Below are positions 27,006-34,490 of a DNA stretch of 64,000 nt, one piece after another. Below the pieces are notes generated by a model. The model worked only from the letters and a program-made list of their open reading frames with translations, did not search any database and had not been told where the DNA came from. The position numbers and the translations under genes were made by a program. Origin of the DNA: Oceanospirillum sanctuarii (GTDB lineage: Bacteria > Pseudomonadota > Gammaproteobacteria > Pseudomonadales > Halomonadaceae); the NCBI RefSeq assembly GCF_002150805.1, contig NZ_MTBA01000004.1, forward strand, positions 186,001 to 250,000. The letters are read 5' to 3'. How positions within the stretch are numbered: position 1 is the first letter of the stretch; every line of letters begins with the position of its first letter.

Positions 27006-27740
27006 ATGAAACTATCCAAAACACTTCTGGCTCTTTGTGCGCTTACCCCTGTATCAGTGTTTGCTGCAACAGCCGGAGACGGAACCCTCTTCGAATTCAA
27101 TCATCTGCAACATCAGCTAGGTGGAGGAATGAATGGCAAAAAGGAAACCAGTAATTTCAAAGGAATTTACCACTCATACGAAGATGGAAGCTATGGGGGG
27201 ATAACCTTCAACACCCGCTCCCCAAAGAGCTTGGACAACTTTGGCAATGGTGCAGTTTTCCATTACGGCCTTTCTGTGACAGAGAATAGCGAAGACTATA
27301 ACTGGCAGTTTGATACCTACCTGACAGCAAGTTACGAAGCAGCATTAAGCTCAAACACTCACGCCAATCTTGGCTTAAGTTTCAGTGTGAATGGTCAAGT
27401 CAGCAGAATTTTTTACAATGACAATGATCGCAATGTCGCATCGGCTTATTCAATAGGCCCTGTTGTCGGTATCCGCCACCAAATGCCGATTGATCGAGGT
27501 TCATCCTTAACACCTTTCGCACATTATTTTTACAGCAGCCAGTCAGTTTCCAGTAGCTCTCTATGGAACATATTTGGCGATGCCTTTACCGATCCGGAAA
27601 AAGATCGTTCTGTACATGATTACCGGGATGTATTCGTAGTAGGTATGACAGCAGACCTGAATAAATTTCTGATTACTCCTGTTTATATCAAGAATGACTC
27701 CAAAGAAAGCTGGCATATCAGTCTGGGTGTCAGCTACTGA
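27006..27740 (+). CDS. Outer-membrane beta-barrel protein of unknown function
   Basis: 244 aa. A signal peptide (MKLSKTLLALCALTPVSVFA) precedes a run of amphipathic strands and an aromatic C-terminus (SLGVSY) typical of outer-membrane barrels. The size suits an 8- to 10-stranded barrel; it resembles solitary autotransporter-like barrels but I cannot name the family. Base composition is AT-richer than in argP next door, with an AT-rich promoter region upstream, and it has its own terminator. Possibly a transferred single gene. Confidence 0.6.
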   Translation: MKLSKTLLALCALTPVSVFAATAGDGTLFEFNHLQHQLGGGMNGKKETSNFKGIYHSYEDGSYGGITFNTRSPKSLDNFGNGAVFHYGLSVTENSEDYNWQFDTYLTASYEAALSSNTHANLGLSFSVNGQVSRIFYNDNDRNVASAYSIGPVVGIRHQMPIDRGSSLTPFAHYFYSSQSVSSSSLWNIFGDAFTDPEKDRSVHDYRDVFVVGMTADLNKFLITPVYIKNDSKESWHISLGVSY

Positions 27741-27766
27741 TTCGGTTTACAGACAAAACCAAACGT

Positions 27767-27793
27767 AAAAAACCGGCTCTGGCCGGTTTTTTT
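27767..27793 (+). terminator. Terminator after the barrel gene
   Basis: AAAAACCGGC/GCCGGTTTTT stem with a TCTG loop and a T run. Confidence 0.9.
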
Positions 27794-27832
27794 GTCGGTA
27801 AATATTCTAAGCAACCGTCTAAACAACCAGCA

Positions 27833-28242
27833 TTAACTCCAGCGATGCCCACCCAGTGCATAACGACCTGCGCCGGTAAAAAGAATGGCGATACCGGCAA
27901 AGAAGAACACCATAATATGCTCTACCGGTTTTAGGGTTCAGAGCTGCGATATTACCAGGCCCAGTCATTAGCCAGGCGACGATCATGGTAAAAGAGAAGA
28001 TCAGAGCTGAAGGGCGTGTCAGAATACCCAGAATCATAAATACAGGGGCAATCACTTCGCCCACATGCGATAAAAGCCGGTAAGCCCTGCGCCTGCAGCA
28101 TACCTTCAATTCCACCCACGCCGGCGATCAGTTTGTGAACACCGTGAAAAAGCATCATTCCGGCAAAAGCCACTCGAAGCAGCAAAAGACCAAAATCTGG
28201 CTTGTCGAACATCTGATTAAACCGATCTACTAACTGCAACAT
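27833..28242 (-). pseudogene. DoxX-family membrane protein, broken by two frameshifts
   Basis: A strong ribosome site (AGGAGG) and ATG at 28242 start MLQLVDRFNQMFDKPDFG..., a typical DoxX N-terminus, readable to GLPAFIA near 28060. The frame then shifts: VGEVIAPVFMILGILTRPSA continues in another frame to NPKTG near 27915. A second shift there is needed to reach EHIMVFFFAGIAILFTGAGR and the final YALGGHRWS with its stop at 27833. All four membrane segments remain recognisable across three frames, so decay is recent, or the assembly has errors at two places. Confidence 0.75.
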
Positions 28243-28367
28243 AATGCCTCCTGACATCTGAAGTTCTTCCTAAAGGTAGGCCGCTAATATTGCAGATCGT
28301 ACAGGGAAAGTATTGCGCTCTCTTGTTCCGGTATGTGTTTGTTTTTACAGGTGTGTTCGTAAGGCAG

Positions 28368-28428
28368 GGTCAGATCAAATTGGGCATTTGACCGATTCCA
28401 TTACTGCACGATTTAAGTGCAGTAATGG
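28368..28428. repeat. Nested inverted repeats, REP/MITE-like
   Basis: An outer pair GGTCAGAT...ATTTGACC (28370-28393) is followed by a perfect 12-bp stem, CCATTACTGCAC/GTGCAGTAATGG (28398-28428), with a 7-nt loop. No T tract follows on either strand, so it is not a standard terminator. The GGGTCAGATC start resembles termini of REP/RAYT-type small mobile repeats. Confidence 0.4.
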
Positions 28429-28448
28429 GGCTGAATAGATGGCAGCTC

Positions 28449-28988
28449 TCAGAAAGAGGAACCGGGCTGCTTGAGGAACTCCAGCTCTTCAGGAGTAGAT
28501 TCCCGCCCCAGAATGGCATTACGGTGAGGGTAACGACCAAAGCGGTCAATGATGGCTTTGTGCTGACGCTCGTAATCCAGATTCTCTTCCAGACCGAGGG
28601 CGGTAAAGACCTCTATCGCTATCTCATGCATCTCAGGATCTTCACTGTGCATCAACGGCATATAGATAAAGAGGCGTTCCTGCTGGGTCAGGGAGCGGTC
28701 ATCACCGGCTTCAATCGCTACCAGTGTAAGCTGCTGAGCCAGTTGATCTGCAGCGAAGGCATCCGGTGTGTCGCGGTAGATATTACGGGAGAACTGATCT
28801 AGCACGATGATTTCTGCCAAGCGTCCCCGTGGCTGATAGCGCCACTCCGCCAGCCGGCGTAACTTGGCTTCAATCAGAGTGGATTCAAAGCGCTCTTTGA
28901 TAGTTTTATCCAGCGCTTCATCTTTAACCCACCATTGCTTTGGGGTCAGTTCTTTAAACCAAAACTCAATAACCGGTTGCCACAGCAT
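28449..28988 (-). CDS. DUF924 family protein
   Basis: 179 aa, soluble, helical. It matches DUF924 (TPR-like fold): VIEFWFKELTPKQWWVKD, LAEIIVLDQFSRNIYRDTPDAFAAD and FIYMPLMHSEDPEMHE. The family is widespread and of unknown function. AAGGCA precedes the ATG. It has no obvious operon partner. Confidence 0.88.
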   Translation of the reverse strand: MLWQPVIEFWFKELTPKQWWVKDEALDKTIKERFESTLIEAKLRRLAEWRYQPRGRLAEIIVLDQFSRNIYRDTPDAFAADQLAQQLTLVAIEAGDDRSLTQQERLFIYMPLMHSEDPEMHEIAIEVFTALGLEENLDYERQHKAIIDRFGRYPHRNAILGRESTPEELEFLKQPGSSF

Positions 28989-29096
28989 AGTCTTGCCTTG
29001 TTCAGATCAGGTTTATCTGACTATAAGAGGTTAACCGGTAGATTTCCAATCCCGAGCATCAAAGTCAGGTATTTCACTTTTTACTCGGAGAAAAGC

Positions 29097-29753
29097 TTAA
29101 TACTCAATCGGAACGATATGCTCGGAATAAAGCGTGTATCCCGCAAGGGCAAGGTCGGTATCAGCAGAATCAATGGATAAGCGCCCACTTACCCAGATCG
29201 CATCTTCCAGCAGGGATTCGGCAATGGGAATCTCGGTTTTAACGTAGATAATCTGATTTGATGGTGGCGGTGGCGTATGGATGCAGGCACCGAAGTAAGG
29301 CACCAGCAGGAACTCAGTGACCCCCTCCGGTGTGATCTCAAGCGGCGCAATATAACCGCCAAGACGTACCGGCATACCATCCAACTTGCCCAGCACAGGC
29401 GCAGACTGATACGCCTTCTGCAGCTTCTCCATAATCTCGATAATCAGAGGGTCATCATCGGTCAGCATGGCGATCTTTTCCGGATCATACTGATCCAGAA
29501 TCGCATCGGCGCGGAAACCTTCCGGAATGAGGTCTTCCCAGCTCAGATCCAGCAAACCATCATCACTATTCCAACGGGACTGCACCAGAGGCGACAACTG
29601 ATCAAAGCCTTCCGGCTGATCCGCCGCCTGCGCAACCGACAGAGACAAACTGAATGCGATAGTCAGCATTAACCACGCAGCCAGCTTAACGGCAGGTTGA
29701 GGGATTAGATGAATAGCTTGATGAATAGCCAGTTGAGCGAGTCGTTTCCCCAC
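29097..29753 (-). CDS. DUF3299 exported protein (zinc operon)
   Basis: 218 aa from a GTG at 29753 with AAGGA seven bases upstream. A long signal peptide ends SVAQAAD. The C-terminal half is DUF3299: GKLDGMPVRLGGYIAPLE, FLLVPYFGACIHTPPPPSNQ. The invariant Cys-Ile-His-Thr-Pro-Pro-Pro-Pro looks like a metal-binding loop. It follows the FtsX-like permease by 56 bp and is the last gene of the putative zinc operon. I infer a periplasmic accessory role in metal handling. Confidence 0.8.
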   Translation of the reverse strand: MGKRLAQLAIHQAIHLIPQPAVKLAAWLMLTIAFSLSLSVAQAADQPEGFDQLSPLVQSRWNSDDGLLDLSWEDLIPEGFRADAILDQYDPEKIAMLTDDDPLIIEIMEKLQKAYQSAPVLGKLDGMPVRLGGYIAPLEITPEGVTEFLLVPYFGACIHTPPPPSNQIIYVKTEIPIAESLLEDAIWVSGRLSIDSADTDLALAGYTLYSEHIVPIEY

Positions 29754-29809
29754 GCCTGTATCCTTTTTCAGAACAATAAATCAGATTCGTTTTAACTTAG
29801 GTAAAGCTA

Positions 29810-31120
29810 TTAAAGCCTTACCGAAAGCCCTTCCGCCAGCGAGATGCGGTACGCCCTTATTCCCGGCCAGAGGCCAACCAAGAGTCCGGCAAAAGCGATG
29901 ATGCTCAGAAGCTTCAGCTCGGTCAAACTAAAACCGGTGACCGGAAGCCAGATTCCCCAAATCTCATACACCCAGGGCGCGGCCACCAGCAGCAACAGAT
30001 AGAAAATACCCGCACCGAGCAACAAACCCAGTAAGGTCAGAATAAAGGCCTCTGCCACCAGCAGTAACATCACCTGCATGGGTCGTGCACCAATAGCCCG
30101 TAAAATGGCGATCTCTCGACGGCGCTCATTAAGGCCGGTGAGAATCACCGACATCAGCCCCACAAGACCGCTGATCACCACAAAACCTGCAACGACCAGC
30201 AGCGCATTTTCCGCCACGCCAACCAGTTTCCAGAGCTGTTGCAGTGCTACCGCAGGCATGACCGCCTGTAAGGGCTCACTTACTACTTTGAGGCCTTGTC
30301 CGCCCTCGTTGATGCGGCGCTGAACTTTAAACAGTTGGGTTTTCTTTTTCACACCCACGAGGAGCGCCGTAATCGCTTCCGGTTGCAGCACTTCGGCATC
30401 GGGTTGAGCCGTTGATCCCTGTTTCTCGGCAAAGCGGGCACGGATATCACTCAGGGCAGGTTTGCCCCAGCCGATATGAATCGCTTCAATACTCTGCAGG
30501 CTGACCAGCACTGAACGATCCACCGGCGTACCGGTGCGTTCCAGCACACCTACGAGAGTAAAAGGTTTATCATCGTGCTCTTTAAAGCTGTGCTTGCCCA
30601 TGCCGTGAGCGATCACTAGCTTGTCGCCCACCTGATAACCTAACTTCTGTGCGACTTCGTCTCCAATAACGGCCTGATAAAGGTCGGCAAAAGGCTCACC
30701 ACTGGCAAAACTCAGGGGTTGCTTACGCCCATATTTATAAAGGTCGAAGTAAGCGGCATCCGTACCCATTACCCGATAGCCTTTATGGGAATCCCCCAGC
30801 GCCAGCGGTAGTGTCCAGGCCACTTCTGGCATAGCAGAAATCTCCTGCGCTGCTTTCCAGCTCATATTGGCGCTGGCATTACCCAGCTGAAAAACCGAAT
30901 ACAGCAGCAGCTGAATATCACCGCTGGGCGCACCCACAATCAGATCGGTGCCGGAAATGGTCTGGTTAAAGCTGGTACGGGCTTCGGTCCTGACCCGCTC
31001 AACGGTCAACAGAAGAGCCACACTAAAGGCGATGGTCAGTACGGAGAGAAAAACCGTCAGGCGACGATTGAGCAAGCTTTTAAAAGAGAGTCGCAGCAGA
31101 GTTGGCAGATTGAGTGTCAT
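29810..31120 (-). CDS. FtsX-like (MacB-type) ABC transporter permease
   Basis: 436 aa. One N-terminal helix, a large periplasmic MacB-PCD-like domain (~45-260), then three helices (FVVISGLVGLMSVILTG; LMLLLVAEAFILTLLGLLLG; ELKLLSIIAFAGLLVG), the standard FtsX/MacB permease plan. Its start overlaps the ATPase stop by 4 bp (ATGA). Type VII ABC systems couple ATP hydrolysis to periplasmic mechanical work rather than import. Here it pairs with a His-rich DUF2796 protein, as in zinc-regulated zrg-type loci. Confidence 0.87.
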   Translation of the reverse strand: MTLNLPTLLRLSFKSLLNRRLTVFLSVLTIAFSVALLLTVERVRTEARTSFNQTISGTDLIVGAPSGDIQLLLYSVFQLGNASANMSWKAAQEISAMPEVAWTLPLALGDSHKGYRVMGTDAAYFDLYKYGRKQPLSFASGEPFADLYQAVIGDEVAQKLGYQVGDKLVIAHGMGKHSFKEHDDKPFTLVGVLERTGTPVDRSVLVSLQSIEAIHIGWGKPALSDIRARFAEKQGSTAQPDAEVLQPEAITALLVGVKKKTQLFKVQRRINEGGQGLKVVSEPLQAVMPAVALQQLWKLVGVAENALLVVAGFVVISGLVGLMSVILTGLNERRREIAILRAIGARPMQVMLLLVAEAFILTLLGLLLGAGIFYLLLLVAAPWVYEIWGIWLPVTGFSLTELKLLSIIAFAGLLVGLWPGIRAYRISLAEGLSVRL

Positions 31121-31854
31121 TGGTTTGCTTCCTGCTGAGCGGTGACATCGGCAGATAACGCCTGATTCAGGCTTGGCAGATGCAGATGGCGATCAAAGTG
31201 GGCTTTCAGGCTGTCGTCGTGACTGACAAACACCAGTGAGCTTCCGCTCTGCTCTGTCTCTGCCATCAACAGCTGCAGAAACTGATCCCGGCTGTCACGA
31301 TCCAGCGCTGAAGTAGGCTCATCAGCGATAATCAGATCCGGTGAACCGATCAAAGCCCGGGCTACTGCAACACGCTGTTGCTGTCCGATACTCAGGTTCA
31401 TCACAGATTGTGTCCAGAGAGCTTCCGGCAGCAACAGGCGACTTAACAGGCGTTTGGCCTCATCGAGTGCACTGACACCGGATCGTTTAAGATTAGCCGC
31501 TCGTTTGCGGGAAAAATCACAGGCCAAAGTGACGTTATCCAGCACATTCAGATAAGGCAGCAGATTGAACTGCTGGAACACCAGCCCGATATGATCGGCG
31601 CGAAAATGATCCCGCTTAGCGGCACTTAAGCCTTCAATTTGCTGACCGGCAATTGCGATATGACCTGTTTGCGGCACCACAACCCCAGCCAACAGGGAGA
31701 GCAAGGTGCTTTTACCGCAACCACTTGGGCCATAAACGAAGAGACGCTCTCCGGCATTAAGCCGGAAAGCGTCAATTTTCAGTGCAGGTTGACTCTGTTT
31801 GGGCCAGGCAAAACTCAGTTGCTGCAGATCGATAATGGCTTGATCCTTTGTCAT
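31117..31854 (-). CDS. ABC transporter ATP-binding protein (zinc operon)
   Basis: 245 aa from the ATG at 31854 (MTKDQAIIDLQQL); an in-frame ATG at 31905 would overlap the upstream gene by 20 bp and is less likely. Walker A is GPSGCGKST, the Q-loop is in VFQQFNLLPYLNV, the signature is LSIGQQQRVAVARAL and Walker B is LIIADEPTSALD, all as in the LolD/MacB ATPase class. Coupled to the FtsX-like permease. Confidence 0.88.
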   Translation of the reverse strand: MTKDQAIIDLQQLSFAWPKQSQPALKIDAFRLNAGERLFVYGPSGCGKSTLLSLLAGVVVPQTGHIAIAGQQIEGLSAAKRDHFRADHIGLVFQQFNLLPYLNVLDNVTLACDFSRKRAANLKRSGVSALDEAKRLLSRLLLPEALWTQSVMNLSIGQQQRVAVARALIGSPDLIIADEPTSALDRDSRDQFLQLLMAETEQSGSSLVFVSHDDSLKAHFDRHLHLPSLNQALSADVTAQQEANQ

Positions 31855-31885
31855 CTCACCATTCAATGCTTCATCAATTAAGCTC

Positions 31886-32680
31886 TTACCAGTCAAGAGA
31901 ACCATCCCCTTCTCGTTCGGTTACAACAACAGTTCTTTCAGAGACCGCTTCAATGCGCAGCAGTTCCAGATAAGGCAGTTGGCTGAACAAGTTCAGCTCC
32001 AGCGGAGATGCCTGATCACTATCACAGTGGAAGGTATAGCTGGCTTTAACATCAACATGGCCTGATGCATGATCGTGCTCTTTATGCTCATGGCTGTGCT
32101 CTTCGTGATCGTGTTCTTCGTGATCATGGCCGTGTTCTTCATGATCGTGCTCTTCGTGATCATGACCGTGTTCTTCATGATCGTGCTCTTCGTGATCATG
32201 GCCGTGTTCTTCATGATCATGACCGTGTTCTTCATGATCGTGCTCTTCGTGATCATGGCCGTGTTCTTCATGATCGTGCTCTTCGTGATCATGGCCGTGC
32301 TTATCATGAGCATCCAGAGCGGCAAGAAAAGGCAGAGAAACACTGAGTTCTTCAAGTTCACAGCTGACCGGCAGCTTCAACCACTTATCAGGGCGGTTGA
32401 ATACGCTTTCCGCGTGGTGCAGAGCCTCTAATTCTTTGTCATTGGTTGGCGCATGTTCATAACCAATGACGCTATCAGCTGCAGCAGAAAAGATAACACT
32501 GACCTCGTTGCCATCCTGTGCCAATGCCAGATTAGCCACACCATGTTCATGGGCGCTCAAATCAGCCGCATTGGCAGGTGTTGCCAGCCATAACAGAGAC
32601 AAAATTGGCAGCGCAGCATTCAGAGGCAGTGCCCGCTTGGGGCTGAAAGGGAATCGTTTTTTGAGAGCAACAGGTTTCAT
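31886..32680 (-). CDS. DUF2796/ZrgA-like periplasmic His-rich metal-binding protein
   Basis: 264 aa. A long signal peptide ends ATPANA; the mature start LSAHEHGVANLALAQDGNEV is typical of DUF2796 (ZrgA). Residues 125-204 are a tandem HDHEEHGHDHEE array with about forty histidines, a clear Zn/Ni-type metal sink. The C-terminal domain (VKASYTFHCDSDQASPLELNLF) is the family's beta domain. It is first in the operon and lies ~120 bp from a Zur-box-like palindrome. By analogy with the Vibrio zrg locus I infer zinc capture during scarcity. Confidence 0.85.
   Translation of the reverse strand: MKPVALKKRFPFSPKRALPLNAALPILSLLWLATPANAADLSAHEHGVANLALAQDGNEVSVIFSAAADSVIGYEHAPTNDKELEALHHAESVFNRPDKWLKLPVSCELEELSVSLPFLAALDAHDKHGHDHEEHDHEEHGHDHEEHDHEEHGHDHEEHGHDHEEHDHEEHGHDHEEHDHEEHGHDHEEHDHEEHSHEHKEHDHASGHVDVKASYTFHCDSDQASPLELNLFSQLPYLELLRIEAVSERTVVVTEREGDGSLDW
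32069..32308 (-). repeat. Tandem His/Glu codon repeat in the DUF2796 gene
   Basis: About 240 bp of near-perfect units encoding HDHEEH and GHDHEEH. On the plus strand it appears as alternating CTTCGTGATCATGGCCGTGT and CTTCATGATCGTGCT blocks. Length is likely to vary between strains by slippage. Confidence 0.9.
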
Positions 32681-32782
32681 AGATCATCCTTTGAAGGCCA
32701 TCAGCCTGCGATGAACGCGAGGGTATAAAATTCAGGCCCTGATTGACAGTGAGTTATCGATACAGGTTGTTAAGGGCAGAGA

Positions 32783-32811
32783 GTTATAATGGAAAAAATG
32801 AAATGTTACAA
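32783..32811 (-). promoter_or_regulatory. Zinc-operon promoter
   Basis: On the minus strand: -35 TTGTAA (32806-32811), 17-bp spacer, -10 TATAAC (32783-32788). The -35 lies inside the Zur-like palindrome, so repressor binding would block RNA polymerase. Confidence 0.6.
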
Positions 32812-32822
32812 CATAACATTTA
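32800..32822. promoter_or_regulatory. Zur-box-like operator
   Basis: GAAATGTTA, 5 bp, TAACATTTA: a 23-bp dyad with 8 of 9 positions symmetric. It agrees closely with the gammaproteobacterial Zur consensus GAAATGTTAT-n-ATAACATTTC. It overlaps the predicted -35 of the DUF2796 operon. Confidence 0.75.
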
Positions 32823-33003
32823 CTCAAAAGCTTAGCCTGAACCCTATTTCTACCCTCCCCAAAAAACCATTTAACCCGCACATCGCCCTTAACTTGGCAA
32901 TCTCCGGTCAGGCTGAAATAATAGTCGCGCATCAGGTTTTCAGGTCGGCTCACCCTATAAACGACCATCAATACAAACGACACGCTTCGGAACACCATCT
33001 GCT

Positions 33004-33639
33004 ATGAATGCTGAAAAACGCTACGAGATCTTCTCCCGCCTTCGGGATGACAACCCGAACCCGACGACTGAGCTGAACTACTCCAGCCCGTTTGAACTGC
33101 TGATTGCGGTTTTACTGTCGGCTCAGGCGACCGATGTTGGCGTTAACAAGGCAACGGATAAACTCTACCCGGTGGCCAACACTCCTCAGGCGATCTATGA
33201 CCTGGGCGTTGATGGTCTGAAGGAATACATCAAAACCATCGGCCTGTTTAACAGCAAAGCAGAAAACACCATAAAAACCTGTCGTATTCTGCTGGATAAA
33301 CACAACGGCGAAGTACCGCAAAACCGCAAAGACCTTGAAGCTTTGCCGGGTGTCGGTCGTAAAACCGCTAACGTGGTACTGAATACCGCCTTCGGCCAGC
33401 CAACCATTGCTGTGGATACTCATATCTTCCGGGTATCTAACCGTACCGGTATCGCCAAAGGTAAAAATGTCGATGAGGTAGAACAGAAACTACTGCGCCA
33501 CGTGCCGAAGGAGTTCAAGCTGGATATTCACCACTGGCTGATCCTGCATGGCCGCTACACCTGTGTCGCCCGCAAGCCGCGCTGCGGTTCGTGCATTATC
33601 GAAGATCTGTGCGAGTTTAAAGAGAAAACCGAGATCTGA
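33004..33639 (+). CDS. nth: Endonuclease III
   Basis: 211 aa, full length. The helix-hairpin-helix LPGVGRKTA contains catalytic Lys120; Asp138 is in VDTHIFRVSNR; the C-terminal C-x6-C-x2-C-x5-C cluster (CVARKPRCGSC...C) binds 4Fe-4S. It removes oxidised pyrimidines and cuts AP sites. In many relatives nth is the last gene of the rnf/rsx operon; here it stands alone 10 kb away. Confidence 0.97.
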   Translation: MNAEKRYEIFSRLRDDNPNPTTELNYSSPFELLIAVLLSAQATDVGVNKATDKLYPVANTPQAIYDLGVDGLKEYIKTIGLFNSKAENTIKTCRILLDKHNGEVPQNRKDLEALPGVGRKTANVVLNTAFGQPTIAVDTHIFRVSNRTGIAKGKNVDEVEQKLLRHVPKEFKLDIHHWLILHGRYTCVARKPRCGSCIIEDLCEFKEKTEI

Positions 33640-33890
33640 TTCCCCACCACAGATCATTTTCTCCCAACCGAAAGCCGCCACAGGCTGGCTTTCGGCTCTC
33701 TGCTCCTCCCTATCAGCCTTGCCGTTATCGCTTGTTACCCACCAGTACCCTGGCTGCTCCAGATCAGTACTCTGGCCTCAAACCCCGCATGTCACAAAAC
33801 TGTCATTTGACCTTCCACGGGTCAAAACGTATCGTCTTTGTATATACATTGCATATCACAACGATATTCAATTTTGCACGGGGGCTTACC

Positions 33891-34073
33891 ATGCCGTCGG
33901 AAAAAAAGAAGAAGAAAAATAGTCAGCTGATTATTCGCATTAATCAGGAAGAACGGGATGAATTTGTCTCCCTGTGCGATGAGCTGGATACCAGCGCCGC
34001 GCGGGAAATCAGACGTTTTATACGCAGTTTTCTGGCAGAGCATCAAACGCAGAGTGATCAGGTCGAACCCTGA
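33891..34073 (+). CDS. Small basic protein with ribbon-helix-helix-like features
   Basis: 60 aa from the ATG at 33891 (GGGGGC upstream). A Lys-rich start (MPSEKKKKKN) precedes SQLIIRINQEERDEFVSLCDELDTSAAREIRRFI, which reads like a ribbon-helix-helix unit: one beta strand, then two helices. It would act as a DNA-binding dimer. A second small basic protein follows 117 bp downstream. No toxin gene is adjacent, so it is not an obvious antitoxin. Confidence 0.6.
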   Translation: MPSEKKKKKNSQLIIRINQEERDEFVSLCDELDTSAAREIRRFIRSFLAEHQTQSDQVEP

Positions 34074-34190
34074 AGCTCTGGATGCTTTGCAAATCAATCG
34101 CTCTGACTTAATCGCTTCATCGTTAAGTCAGCAGGCGTTTTTAAAAGTGTCGGTATTCAAACCGCACTTCAATCTGAAAGGAGCAATACC

Positions 34191-34307
34191 ATGGCTAAGG
34201 TAGCTAAGAAAGAAGTTAAAAAAGAGATCAAAGCACGCGAAGCTAAGATCGAGAAGCACGAAAGCAAAGTTAAAAAACTGAAGAAAGCTCTGAAAAAAGC
34301 TAAGTAA
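34191..34307 (+). CDS. 38-aa lysine-rich helical protein
   Basis: Excellent ribosome site (GAAAGGAG, 7 bases before ATG). The product begins MAKVAKKEVKKEIKAREAK and ends KKLKKALKKAK: about half Lys, with Ala/Glu, predicted as one long amphipathic helix. It ends just before a strong terminator, so it looks like a real short gene. It may bind nucleic acid or ribosomes by charge; the family is unknown to me. Confidence 0.65.
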   Translation: MAKVAKKEVKKEIKAREAKIEKHESKVKKLKKALKKAK

Positions 34308-34326
34308 GTTTTAGTGATCTGCTTTT

Positions 34327-34353
34327 AAAAAACGGCCTGCGGGCCGTTTTTTT
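34327..34353 (+). terminator. Terminator after the lysine-rich small gene
   Basis: AACGGCC/GGCCGTT stem with TGCG loop, A tract before and T7 after. Confidence 0.9.
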
Positions 34354-34490
34354 ATACCTGTGATCTGCGCCAGACCTATCCCCAAACCGTCCCTTCTATT
34401 CTTATTCCTACCGGATACCTTAAGCTCGCCTTTCTATGCAGTCCGGCTATTAACTTGATAAACTTGCCCTCCCCTGCCGCTGACTGAACA

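Larger units (their letters stand above)
32681..33003. promoter_or_regulatory. Intergenic region between zinc operon and nth
   Basis: 323 bp. It carries the Zur-like operator and the zinc-operon promoter (separate entries). The rest towards nth shows no other recognisable element. Confidence 0.5.

Noticed and set aside
32069-32308. CRISPR-like periodic repeat
   Set aside because: The units are contiguous, have no unique spacers and translate in frame as His/Glu repeats inside a protein gene.
33891-34307. Toxin-antitoxin pair
   Set aside because: The first protein looks RHH-like, but the second is a 38-aa lysine-rich helix without any toxin feature, and they are 117 bp apart rather than overlapping.
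34354-34490. Cobalamin riboswitch upstream of the BtuF-like gene
   Set aside because: The gap is only about 140 bp and shows none of the conserved riboswitch boxes.
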